Source: Smittium culicis
Taxonomy: Eukaryota > Kickxellomycota > Harpellomycetes > Harpellales > Legeriomycetaceae
Assembly (NCBI GenBank): GCA_001970855.1
Contig: LSSN01002886.1
Location: 1-20,171 of the forward strand
Length of the DNA: 20,171 nucleotides
Direction: 5' to 3'
In this document: piece by piece, positions 1 through 9,262 of the stretch
How positions within the stretch are numbered: the first letter of the stretch is position 1
Layout of the letters: each line of letters begins with the position of its first letter
Notes under the pieces: model-generated
The model's database searches: none
Seen by the model: the letters and a program-made list of their open reading frames with translations, nothing else
What the model was told of the DNA's origin: nothing
Program-made: the position numbers and the translations under genes

Positions 1-364
1 ATTTGGAAAAAATAAAAAAAATTTTTAAGAGTATATATTTTAAAAAAATATGATTGGCTACTTCCAGAAAAAAAGCTTAGGGAAGAGAGAGAGTTTTTTC
101 AGTGCTCTATCGTATAGAGTTTTTTTGGTTGACCCGCGCATCAAATTTTTATTGAACCGCTTGGACCATCGTTTGTACCCGGTCACCCAGGTGTCTTTTC
201 GATTCAGCATGGGATTATTAATGAGATCAGATATCCATGTTCTGGAGCTGCTCCATTTGTGGTATGCTCGTTCGCGAGCAATTGAGGACTTGGTATTTAT
301 TTGAGCAATGCTCAGCTCAGTCCTCAGCCGATTCATTGCAGTGGATTTTCCAACATTCATAGCT

Positions 365-592
365 ATCCTGGTGGCATCATCCGCGACTTTTTGGAGTGAG
401 TAGCAGCGCACTGCAGACATTCCAAACAGCTCGCACCCATACGTGGCAATTGGGATTATGACCCCTTTGACGGCCATGATCCTTGTGGCATCATCCGCGA
501 CTTTTTGGAGTGAGTAGCAGCGCACTGCAGACATTCCAAACAGCTCGCACCCATACGTGGCAATTGGGATTATGATCCCTTTGACGGCCATT
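365..592 (-). repeat. Two tandem copies of a 114-bp unit inside the RT fragment
   Basis: Positions 365-478 and 479-592 are near-identical. I see two single-base differences, at the GGTGG/TGTGG step and at the GACCCC/GATCCC step. 114 is 38 x 3, so the duplication keeps the reading frame and encodes the same 38 residues twice, apart from one Ile/Val change. The high identity points to a recent event. Confidence 0.95.
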
Positions 593-596
593 TTTT

Positions 597-641
597 ATTG
601 GCTAATTCCAGAAAAAAAGCTTAGGGAAGAGAGAGAGTTTT
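597..641. repeat. Second copy of the 45-bp LINE-tail sequence at 53-97
   Basis: ATTGGCTA, then TTCCAGAAAAAAAGCTTAGG and a GAGA run, occurs at 53-97 and again at 597-641, with one mismatch (C/A) and 544 bp apart. At 53-97 it encodes the C-terminal end and stop of the RT fragment. At 597-641 the same tail sits immediately before the duplicated ORF in minus-strand order. This looks like the junction of a head-to-tail array. Beyond 641 the similarity stops. Confidence 0.9.
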
Positions 642-855
642 GGTTCTTTGCGCGCATTAAAAAAAAATATAATGATAAATAATTGGGTGCTATAATGAAT
701 ATCAATGTAAAAGAACAAATATGTATTGTGGTGGAGAGAATATAAAAGTATATATATAGGGCAGCCATATAGTGGTAGTCAATTAATGATAAACAATAAA
801 AGATTGGAGATAGTTTAATTATTTTTTTTAAATTCTGATAATTAAATTTCTAATA

Positions 856-1971
856 TTAGTTTTCATCGGCGGTAGCAATTTGGTCGACAGGAGCAGATGC
901 TTGTTGTAATTCTTCATGTGGGTCTTTCTTGTCTTCAGAGAGAGGGCCGAGAATAACAGCTTCTTCTTTTGGTTCCATGATGGTAACCATATCTGGAAGA
1001 GGGTTCTTTGGACCAATTCTGCCAGTTGGGTCCCAATCCAACATGATCTTGACTTTGATACCGAGAACACCTTGTTTCATTTCAGCGTGGCGGACGGCAT
1101 AGTCGATGAATTGTTCAGCTGGGTGACCGGAGTGAATCATGAAACCGTCGCTGAATTTCATAGCCTTAGCACGGGCAGCACGTAGTTTACCTGAGACGAT
1201 AACTTCGCAACCTTTAGCTCCGGATTCCATAACATATCTGAGGACGGAGTAGCAAGCGCGTCTGACGGCAAGACCCTTCAAGAGCTTGTATTTAAGAGAT
1301 TCGGCTTGAGCGACAGCAGAAAGACCTCTTGAGGCAACCTTTTCTGCGAACAATTCGACGGTATCTTCTGGGAAGTTGTATCTTTTTTGGATGATTGAGG
1401 TGAGTTCGCGAATGCGGCGGCCTTGTACACCCAAAACATCTTGAGTATGGGTGGCACGGATGATGATTTCAGTACGGGCAGGAGCGGCACGGACTTCGCA
1501 ACCAGAGTAACCCTCGGCAGCTAATTCTCTTTGGAAAAATTGGTTTAGTTCGGCATAGAATACACCGTCAGCAATAAGCTATATATAATTTACTGTTGTT
1601 AGTTTCATCAAAAAAAAACATTAATGAATATTGCGAAAACAATATGGTGGTAATAATATATTTTCAGTGAAAGAATTGCGTGCATAATGTAATTAGAACC
1701 CAATTTGAACTAAAAACATTCAAACAAGAGGTGTCAGAAAAAAAACATTGGCAATTAAGCGCTCATCATTTATATATTATGTCCCTGGATGATACTAATC
1801 CAACTTGTTGATTAATTGGAACAAATACGGACAAGATTCGTATTAGGTAGACAAGTATTCGATCGGATAGTCGATATTGAGTGGAATAGTTTGGGAGTAT
1901 ATGAATTTAATGGATTCGAATATTATGGTATTGTAAATAGTTACCTTTCTTGATTTAGAGATCTGAGACAT
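856..1971 (-). CDS. RPS3: Small ribosomal subunit protein uS3
   Basis: Cytosolic 40S protein uS3, which lines the mRNA entry channel. Two exons give 249 residues. Exon 1 is 1971-1945 (MSQISKSRK). A 366-nt intron spans 1944-1579 with donor GTAACT, branch-like ACTAAC at 1603-1598 and acceptor ATATAG. Exon 2 is 1578-856. The spliced protein opens [20 protein letters not shown], a near-perfect uS3 N-terminus. A KH domain has its GxxG loop at residues 59-62 (GVQG). The conserved stretches [22 protein letters not shown] and [14 protein letters not shown] follow, and the C-terminal tail is acidic and Gln/Ala-rich. Length matches fungal and animal orthologues (about 240-250). The intron appears to host a box C/D snoRNA. 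Pyrimidine-rich sequence and a TATA-like TTATAAAC (about 2017-2029) lie upstream of the start on the coding strand. Confidence 0.97.
1653..1780 (-). ncRNA. Candidate intronic box C/D snoRNA in the RPS3 intron
   Basis: Inside the RPS3 intron, on the gene's strand, a perfect C box ATGATGA (1769-1763) is followed 106 nt later by a perfect D box CTGA (1667-1664). Two bases outside each box lies a perfect 9-bp terminal stem: ATAATATAT (1780-1772) pairs with ATATATTAT (1661-1653). An internal CTGA at 1737-1734 could be box D'. The D box is about 60 nt upstream of the branch-like ACTAAC, a usual position for intron-encoded snoRNAs. In vertebrates RPS3 introns host SNORD15 (U15), but I could not match either guide region to an rRNA target. 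The stem is all A/T in an AT-rich intron, so chance is not excluded. Confidence 0.5.
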
Positions 1972-3069
1972 GTTGAAGTAGAGAGAGAATCAAATAGCTG
2001 AAGAGGAAATCCAGTATTTGTTTATAACAGATAGCTCATCGACTTTTTTTATGGAAAAGAGAAAGAATCATAATTAATAATGGCCTAAAGCGAATACAAA
2101 TTAATTTGGCCTATTTTTTTTTCAGCGGCTATCTATTTGATTAGAATTGGGCGCTTATAGGTAGCATCTTATTTTATTATCCCCTCAGATTCGTTTTTCT
2201 CACAGCATTAAATTGTGAAATTCTTAGAGAAAGGAATGCGCAAGAATCCAATCACTGGCTGCCCTGCTCTGAATTGCAGCGAACTGATTCCAATAATCAA
2301 CGCATTATAGGCATCTATTTGGTTATCTTTATATAGTGCTACAGCCATAAATATTTGGCTAAATCGTAGGATGTGACTATAATTCGCTAACTTGATCCTA
2401 AGGTTGTTTTAGGCCATTCCTATTGTCCTAATTATAGTAGAGTATTGATTTTGGCTACCCAATGGGTGACAGATACCCCCATATGCTGTCTCTATTGGCT
2501 GTGATGATTATTAAAAATTGTGCTCAATTGGGCAGCCTATTAATTAAGAGATCATCCAATGGACGTATACGACTAGAGCTGTGTTGGATTCAATAGGGAG
2601 AAAAATTTTTCCAGGGAAAATCCAATTGGGCCTGTGGTTCGAAAGCGGATCGAAGGCAGTTTAATAGTTTTGGATGGGCATAGTCATTAGCAGCTGTTTA
2701 GTCAGCAAAAGAGCGTGTAATAGAGCTAAAATTAGTGCAGGCCTTGAAGCTAAATTAAAAGTAAAAGTAAATAAACTGCCATTTAAGTCCCCTTTCAAGC
2801 CCTAAGCTTTATTATTGCCTGTCCATTAGCTTAACTTAACATTCATTTAAACAAAGTCTGCTACTGTTTTTTTTTTAACTCTCTGCACTCTTCAAGCTTC
2901 TTTGTACCTTATTCCTCATCAACCCCTATCTCAAGCCAATCTTCTCCACACTTCTGTCAAAGAATTTGTATATTCTTCTAAGCTCTACTCATACCATCCT
3001 ACTTTATTGCTTCTCAATTCTATTATCCTTACCCAACCATAAACTATTTTTTCACCATCTCTTTGAAAT
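1972..3069. promoter_or_regulatory. Divergent promoter region between RPS3 and CCT6, rich in CCAAT boxes
   Basis: About 1.1 kb with no supportable gene. CCAAT or its complement ATTGG recurs near 2250, 2290, 2458, 2494, 2528, 2555 and 2629, compatible with binding of an NF-Y/HAP-type factor. An 11-bp motif AATGGCCTAAA occurs at 2079-2089, close to the RPS3 start, and in reverse orientation at 2408-2418. The last about 250 bp before CCT6 are strongly pyrimidine-rich on the plus strand, as is common around fungal transcription starts. Function is inferred from position and motif density only. Confidence 0.45.
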
Positions 3070-4766
3070 ATGTAACTATTAATTTCCCTTTTACCTCCGA
3101 TCTTTCTCTTAATATGTATTAACTTTGCGCTTTTTTTGCATACAGGTCGGCGAATGCAGTCCAACTAGCCAATCCAAACAGCGAAGTCCTCCGCCAGGGC
3201 CAAGCCCTAAGCGTAAACGTTAGCTCTGCCATCGGTTTGCAGAACGTCCTAAAAACTAATCTCGGCCCTAGAGGCACTTTAAAGATGCTTGTTGACGGCA
3301 GCGGCGGAATCAAAGTCACTAAAGACGGCAAAGTCCTTCTCAGTGAAATGCAAATCACAAACCCTGTCGCTGTTATGATTGCAAGAGCTGCTGCTGCTCA
3401 AGATGAAGTTACTGGTGATGGTACCACTAGCGTTGTTTTGCTAGTTGGCGAGCTTCTCAAACAAGCTTTAAGAAAGGTTGAAGAAGGAATCCACCCCAGA
3501 ATCATTGCTGACGGCTTCAATAAGGCTAAAGAGGAAGCCATTAAGTATCTAGAATCCTTCAAAACTGAAAAAATTATTGACAGAGAAGTATTGGTCTCTG
3601 TTGCAAGAACTGCCCTTCGTACAAAATTATCTTACAAAATTGCTGACCAAATAACTGAAGCCGTAGTTGATGCTGTTTTGAGCATCAAAAATGATGACGC
3701 CCCAATCGATTTATTTATGGTTGAAATCATGAAAATGCAACATAGAGCTGCTACTGATAGCAGACTCGTCCAAGGTCTTGTTATGGACCACGGCGCTAGA
3801 CACCCAAACATGCCCAAGAAAATTAAAAATGCCTTCGTTTTGACCCTAAACGTCTCTCTTGAATACGAAAAAACTGAAATTAACTCGGGCTTCTTTTATA
3901 GCTCTGCTGAACAAAGAGATAAATTGATCGAATCTGAACGCAAATTTGTCGACGAAAAATTGAAAAAAATTGTCGATCTCAAAAATTTAGCATGCAGTGG
4001 CGAAAACTCTGGCAATGGCTTCATTTTGGTCAACCAGAAAGGTATTGACCCCATGTCCTTAGATATTTTAGCTAACAACGGCATCTACGCTCTCAGAAGA
4101 GCCAAAAGGAGAAACATGGAAAGACTACAGTTATGCTGTGGTGGTTCCGCTTTAAATAGTGTTGATAACATGAGCGTCGACCAACTTGGCTTTGCTGGCT
4201 TGGTCTACGAACACGTACTAGGTGAAGAAAAGTACACTTTTGTTGAAGAATGCACAAATCCTAAATCCGTAACTATCCTACTAAAAGGCCCAAACAAGCA
4301 CACTCTTGCTCAGCTTAATGACGCCGTCAGAGACGGTCTTCGTGCTGTAAAAAACGCAATTGAAGATGAATGCTTAGTTGCTGGCGCTGGCTCCTTCTTC
4401 GTCGGCTGCAACCTTTTCCTACAGAAATTCATGATGAATAATTTGAATTTAGGAACTAGCAGACTAGGTATTGAAGCATTTGCCGAAGCTCTATTAATCA
4501 TCCCAAAAACTCTCGCTCTTAATGGAGGCCACGAACCGCTAGGAACTATCGTAGAATTATTAGAATCTTTTTCTGAAGATACTGTATTGGGTGTAGACAT
4601 CACCTCAGGATCCGTTTGCGATCCTGAATTAGAAGGAATATTCGATAATTACCGAGTTATTAGACAAATGCTCAACTCTTGCTCTATCATCGCTACCAAC
4701 CTATTACTTGTTGATGAAATTATGAGAGCAGGCAGAGCCACTCTCAAAAATACCCCAGATGAATAA
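3070..4766 (+). CDS. CCT6: T-complex protein 1 subunit zeta (CCT6)
   Basis: Subunit of the cytosolic TRiC/CCT group II chaperonin, which folds actin, tubulin and other substrates using ATP. The model has two exons and 540 residues, the usual CCT6 length. Bases A3070-T3071 join G3146 across a 74-nt intron (3072-3145) with donor GTAACT, branch-like TATTAAC at 3117-3123 and acceptor CATACAG. This makes an ATG followed by [15 protein letters not shown], which fits the fungal CCT6 N-terminus. With this donor a TGA at 3064-3066 lies in frame just upstream, so no earlier start is possible. Landmarks are [11 protein letters not shown] (about 39-49), the ATP-site motif GDGTTS (91-96), VTKDGKVLL, and a C-terminal [14 protein letters not shown] follows the stop by 53 bp. 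Family assignment is firm; the first exon is a prediction. Confidence 0.95.
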
Positions 4767-5026
4767 TTCCTTCTTTTTTTTTTTAATCCTTTCTTTATTT
4801 TATCTATAATATATGTCGAATAAATCCATCCAATAATTTTTTTTTTTTTGTCGTTAAAAAAGTTAAAACTCTAGTTAAAGTTTTGTATTAATCCTTTAAT
4901 TGAAACTTTCTTTTGTATGTATGTAAATGATAATGATGAAAATAAGAATTAAATATATTGTGCTATAGAGTATTTAATAGGATGCTTCTTATTATAGCTT
5001 AATAATTATAAAAGGGAAGGAATAGT
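4767..5026. terminator. Convergent 3' ends of CCT6 and the SCYL2-like gene
   Basis: A 260-bp AT-rich spacer lies between two genes facing each other. It holds an AATAAA at 4819-4824 for CCT6, preceded by a T-run. On the minus strand the complement of TTTATTTTA near 4793-4801 gives an AATAAA-type signal for the opposite gene. The two 3' UTRs probably overlap. Long T-tracts (4774-4783, about 4839-4849) flank these signals. Confidence 0.4.
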
Positions 5027-8000
5027 TTAAGAAAAAGGGTCAAATAGTGATAAATCCGTTTTCAAGTTTTTGTTTTTTGCACTTGTGTTAACTGCAGGCT
5101 TTTGCTTATTAACAGGTTGTTTATAAGATGAAAAAGTACCAAAATCATCAGAACCGATCTCTCCAAAGGTGCCATTTGCGCCACTATTGATGGTTTTGAC
5201 ATTGCTCTGAATATTATTGTACTTGGTAAAGCTGGTGATATTACTATTAGCTTGATTGAATGGTGTATTCGAGTTGTAACTGCTAAAGGGATCGTTTTTT
5301 GTAGGAATTAATGGATTTGCTAACCCTGTAGGATTTGGGTTGTGGCTGCCTGAGTATCCAGATGATGATATGTTGTTGTTAGAAATATTGCTTGGTGTAT
5401 AATTTGGCGTGTGGGTAAGATTGTTGTTTGGGTTATTAAAATTGCTATTGACTGAGTGAAAATTAGCACTTGTAGTTGGATTCATGCTATTGCTTATATT
5501 TGTGCTAGAGGCAAAGTTTTGAGTAGACCCGGTAGAGTTAAAATTGGAGTTTAGGGTTGGCAGAATTGCAGGTTGATTGTATGAATTTGAAATGGATGAG
5601 CTTTTATTAAAAGCCTTTTGGTTAAAATCTACTAGAGAGTTCTGGCTATTGATTATTTCAGAGAATGTAAATTTTGGCTCATTTGTTGTATCTAGGTAAG
5701 ATTCATTGATTGAGTTATTTGATTCGTTAAAAGATGAATTAATCGGTAGAGTATAGGTTGATTGGGTAGCAATATTAGATGTGGATTGAGGGTCGTATTC
5801 TGGAACTGATCTTTTGTGAATACTATCAGAAATTAGCGAAATCTGGTTAACGATTTGAGAGTGGGAAATTTTGGTTAGCTGGACTTCTACAAGGTAGAGA
5901 TAGCATTGTGGGATAACTTGTTTGCAAAGTATATCTAATGAAGCTTTATTGTTTGATGCAAATGTAGAGTATAGAGACACTATTAGGGTGACCAAATCCA
6001 AGTTACGACTTTTTGTTTTTACCAGTGCAGGAAGGATCTGGTTGTTGACTATTGAAGAAGAACATAGAGATGAAATGTTGTTGAAGCACTTGAGGATGAA
6101 GATTTTAACGACAAGCTTATTAGTTGTCTTGTATTGTCCAATTATATTTGGGATTAAGACGTCAGATAAAGTGGACTTGTCAATATCGTTAGCAAGGGAG
6201 GGGATTGAGACTACATAAATCTTTTCGGCTATACTGGGGTCAACGTTGTTCCCATTTTTGATGAGACTATAAAAGAAGGGCAGAACTGTGGATTCAAAAA
6301 GCGAGTGGCTATTGTTTGTAAGTTTAGAACGAATGAGGGATAAGTTATCAAGAAAAATTACGACAGTTTGAGCTGGGGCTGACCCCAGCTCACTTATTCC
6401 CAAACAGTTTGCAGCATAGTTGAAGCTCAACATCAAAGTGGCTAGAATAGGTACAGGGTCAGGCGAATGGCTGGATTTATCAGAGGTTAGTAAATGAGAA
6501 GTGATTGAATCCTTGTTGATGATTGATATGGCGGCAGAAATAGCTGCGAGGAGAAGGTCTAGTAGAACGAGACTAGGTTTCAGGTTTAGGGTGAATCCAA
6601 GTAACATTTCAATTTTGGGGAGGACTTTTCTGACGAGGATAGAGTCGGGATATTTGCTAGATAATTTTGTTACTTGTCTAAGGATATTTGACTGGGCAGT
6701 GGGAGTTGATTGATTGATATTTTCGAGGTCAAATAAGGTTTTTGAGTATATGTTATTAAAAAAGTTGCTACTTAAGAAGGTTTGGATTGATATACGTGAT
6801 TCATAGTTGGGGTTTATTAGCAACGATACAGCACGCTGAGTGTCAAACTCGCTTTCCAAAAAAGTTAGATCAAGGGATTTGATTTTAGAAATTTTTTTTT
6901 CATAATCGTGGACATTGTTATTTGTGTTTTGGATTACAGAGTGGCCATTATTGTGAATTGCGAAAAGAATACAGCCTACTGAGAACAAATCGTTTTTATC
7001 AATAACAATGTCCTTAAGAATCAGCTCTGGGGCAGAGAATTCGATATTCCGCTGTGCTTTATAAGGAATGGATGGGTTTGAGTCGTATGCACGATAGCTA
7101 CCGAGATTTCCAGAATTTTTACAGTAGCCAAACCTATAGAAAGAGGTTGGGGCAATAGAAAATTATACAATAGGTAATAAAAGAAGAGAAGGAGGAAGGA
7201 GGAAGTTTATGGCATATTAACTTACCCAGATATTTTCCAGTCGCCTTCGTCGTTAATTAAAATGGAAGTTGGACTAATATTGGTGTGAATTATTTTAGCG
7301 TCTCTGTGTAAAAACTCGAGCCCATTAATAATATGTTGAATTCCTTTCATGGTCTATATTTTTTGGGTAGATAGTAAAAAACGCAGATTAAAGATATTGT
7401 TAAAAGAGGGGTGTGTGTGGTGGTTAGCGAATGGTAAAAAATATTAGGAGAAGATGGGTAAATGAAAGATAAAAGGTACTTCAATTTGATCGAGCTCTAA
7501 TTTTTTATTTTCTCTAGCTTTGGAAAGAGCAGTTTGTAAGCTATACTGAACTTTTTCGGTTACAAAGGTAAAGGAAACTTTAGTTTCTTCTATTGGTTCA
7601 ATAACCCTTAAACTATGAAATAAAAAGAGGTTAGGGAAGTGTTATATTTAGATAAAAGAGTTTGATTAGAAGGTGGAAAAGTGATTAGAAAGAGTAGAAG
7701 GATACATTGAGGGGTGGCGTAATTTTGTAAGTTCGGATACCTAAAAATTAAGAAAAAAAATTTTAGAAGAGGTAAATTGAAGCTGATAATAATTATTCTT
7801 TAGGGAAAAAAAAGGGAGGTGGTATATTAATGAAGAAGAGGGGACCTCTTTTTTGAAGAAGTCAAGCGAGTTTTGGTAATCAAGCTTGTCAGAGAAGGAG
7901 CCGTCGCCATATTGACCATAGGGAGAGGATTGTTTTAATGTTTTTTTTGTTAGGACCCAAGCAGTGGCATCTTTTCCGGATTTGAGGCTTGTTGCTAAAT

Positions 8001-8172
8001 GTAAGGACCAGCAGCCTACGGTTGTGTAAGGGGTAGGGGACAAACTGTAGTCTCGAGCAAGCTTTCCCTGAATTGAATCGACGACTTTTGTTGTGGTAGC
8101 AATTGCAACAGCGGAAGCTGATCTTGTTGCGGAGGAAGCGATGTCCTTGAGTCGAGCTAAATAAGCGTCCAT
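5027..8172 (-). CDS. SCY1-like pseudokinase, SCYL2 type
   Basis: A five-exon model gives 909 residues, close to human SCYL2 (929). Exons are 8172-7846, 7740-7706, 7612-7480, 7353-7226 and 7133-5027; all phases agree. Residues about 40-290 form a protein-kinase fold with degenerate catalysis: there is no glycine-rich loop, the catalytic-loop HRD reads HTN (188-190), and DFG reads GFG (208-210), while APE survives (242-244). Joins restore family landmarks such as SELTKLRHPSI and LRVIEPIEE. A HEAT-like helical region (about 300-640) follows, then an Asn/Ser-rich disordered tail. DPF motifs lie at 822-824 and 906-908, the second at the very C-terminus (SLFDPFS). DPF is a known AP-2 ear-binding motif, fitting a clathrin/endosome adaptor role. 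Donors are GTCCCC (unusual), GTATCC, GTACCT and GTAAGT. The orthologue subgroup is inferred. Confidence 0.9.
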
Positions 8173-8538
8173 ATTTAAGGGAAATTTAATAAATTTGTCG
8201 AGAGGTATTCGAGATGGAAAATTTATGATAGTTGTAAAATATTATATTCAAGCTACGTCGGAGCAAGAGATTTGAATATAAAAGAGGAATTTTTTGCTTT
8301 GTGGTAAGTGGTAAGTTGAGATGGGTTAACTGAGTTCTTGATGTGTATTATGATATACAATAATAAATGAATATATGAGTTTTTTTTAGGTAAGCGAGTA
8401 GTGAGAAACTGAGTGTTGGAATAGGATTATTGAAGGGAGTTAGTGCGAATAAGGATTATGAAAAACTGAAAACTACAACTTTACAAGGATTGATGTCGAC
8501 TATTTGTGTAAGAATTGAGTTTGAGGTTTAGTCTGAGG
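8173..8538. promoter_or_regulatory. Upstream region of the SCYL2-like gene
   Basis: This is the 366 bp before the minus-strand start at 8172. I see no ORF or RNA gene. A TATA-like stretch (TTGAATATAAAAG, 8271-8283) is present on the plus strand only. On the coding strand the region is rich in C/T, as in the other promoters here. No specific factor site is supported. Confidence 0.25.
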
Positions 8539-8700
8539 GCGCTTATGTGCTTAGGTGCTTAGGTGTTTGAGATTTCGTTTGAGTGCGCTTAGAACTTAGG
8601 TACCAGGTGTTGAGGTATGTAAGATTGTGTTTGAGGGTGCTTAGAACTTAGGTGCTAGGTGTTGAGGTATGTAAGATTGTGTTTGAGGGTGCTTATGGAT
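8539..8700. repeat. 52-bp minisatellite, about three copies
   Basis: Two full units, 8585-8636 and 8637-8688, differ at only a few bases (GCGCTT/GTGCTT and GGTACCAGG/GGTGCTAGG). A diverged, shorter copy precedes them (8539-8584), and the first bases of another follow from 8689. The unit contains smaller echoes of GTGCTTAGG, so it probably grew from a shorter repeat. It is G/T-rich on the plus strand and has no coding potential I can defend. Confidence 0.85.
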
Positions 8701-8821
8701 TCAGAGGCTGTGTATGAGTTGGTTTATACTATTTTTGCCTTCTATGATTTAAAGCAAAGCTCAAAACATCTTTGAAAAATAAAGTGGCTCTAAGATTTGT
8801 ACTTTTTATCTAACAACCATT

Positions 8822-8864
8822 TTTATAGGCTACACCGCCTATAAATTATAATTTTGCCAATAAT
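8822..8864. other. Perfect 9-bp hairpin next to a GCCAATAAT box
   Basis: TTTATAGGC (8822-8830), a 6-nt loop TACACC and GCCTATAAA (8837-8845) form a perfect inverted repeat. Eleven bases later is GCCAATAAT (8856-8864), a motif that recurs upstream of the mL44 gene in reverse orientation. No adjacent gene explains a promoter here. It may belong to a decayed element ending near 9262. Confidence 0.5.
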
Positions 8865-9221
8865 GTTGGCTTGTTAAGTGCCCATTCTACTATTCTGGCA
8901 AATGGATTTAGCCTATTCTAATTTAAAGAATTCCATTGAGCCAAAAGCACAAAAAAATAAACCAATTAGCACTCTCGCCATTATGAGCTTATTGCGATAT
9001 TCAAGCAATTTACTCTCATCGTTTATTCTGCACGCTTATTGGTCTTCCGCTCTCTCTAATTACTTTGTCTATCCCTTTTGCGCCCAACACTTAAAAAAAT
9101 TCTATTTTACAATTCGGTTATTATTTATAAGCAAGTTTATTATTTGTTACTATAATACAATAAACCAACAATCCTTAAAGACTCGGAATTTAAGTATTCA
9201 AGTTGAACTCTGTTGGCCTTT

Positions 9222-9262
9222 TCTGGTGGGCCAAAAATAGTCTACCGCCCGGGAAAGGGCTA
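9222..9262 (-). repeat. Isolated copy of the 15.8-kb terminal repeat, inverted
   Basis: The reverse complement of this stretch matches 15822-15860 closely. Both begin CCCTTTCCC and share ACTATTTTTG and CCCACCAGA, and the differences are mostly C/T or G/A. The outer end faces right (GGGAAAGGGC then TATA, where the other copy has TTAA). I could not identify a convincing partner end to the left, so this may be a solo or half-deleted element. Confidence 0.7.

Larger units (their letters stand above)
53..641 (-). mobile_element. Truncated LINE-type (non-LTR) reverse transcriptase tail
   Basis: The minus strand is open from 591 to 58 (177 residues). It contains the stretch IPIATYGCELFG, which resembles the segment just after the polymerase core of LINE-type reverse transcriptases (a Pro followed by YG.E). 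After it comes a basic C-terminal tail ending KLFFWK and a stop. The catalytic palm motifs, including the YxDD box, are absent, so this is a 5'-truncated copy that cannot work alone. The first 38 codons are duplicated in frame, so the ATG at 591 is probably a duplication product and not a real start. AT-rich DNA at 1-52 could be the element's 3' tail. Family placement rests on pattern recognition only. It lies just beyond the 3' end of RPS3, on the same strand. Confidence 0.6.

Noticed and set aside
2630..2670. GGTTCGAAAGC near 2636 as a tRNA TpsiC arm
   Set aside because: The B-box ends AGC where NCC is expected, and no A box or cloverleaf arms could be built around it.
2501..2700. GTGATGA at 2501 as a box C/D snoRNA start
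   Set aside because: No CTGA at a usable distance and no flanking stem.
3072..3145. Alternative CCT6 donor GTATTA at 3116 giving a roughly 30-nt intron
   Set aside because: Too short compared with every other intron here, and it would remove the branch-like TATTAAC. The donor at 3072 matches the RPS3 donor exactly.
8878..9240. 120-residue plus-strand ORF (MPILLFWQMD...)
   Set aside because: No recognisable domain, AT-driven composition, and its end runs into the terminal-repeat copy at 9222-9262. Best seen as chance within decayed DNA.
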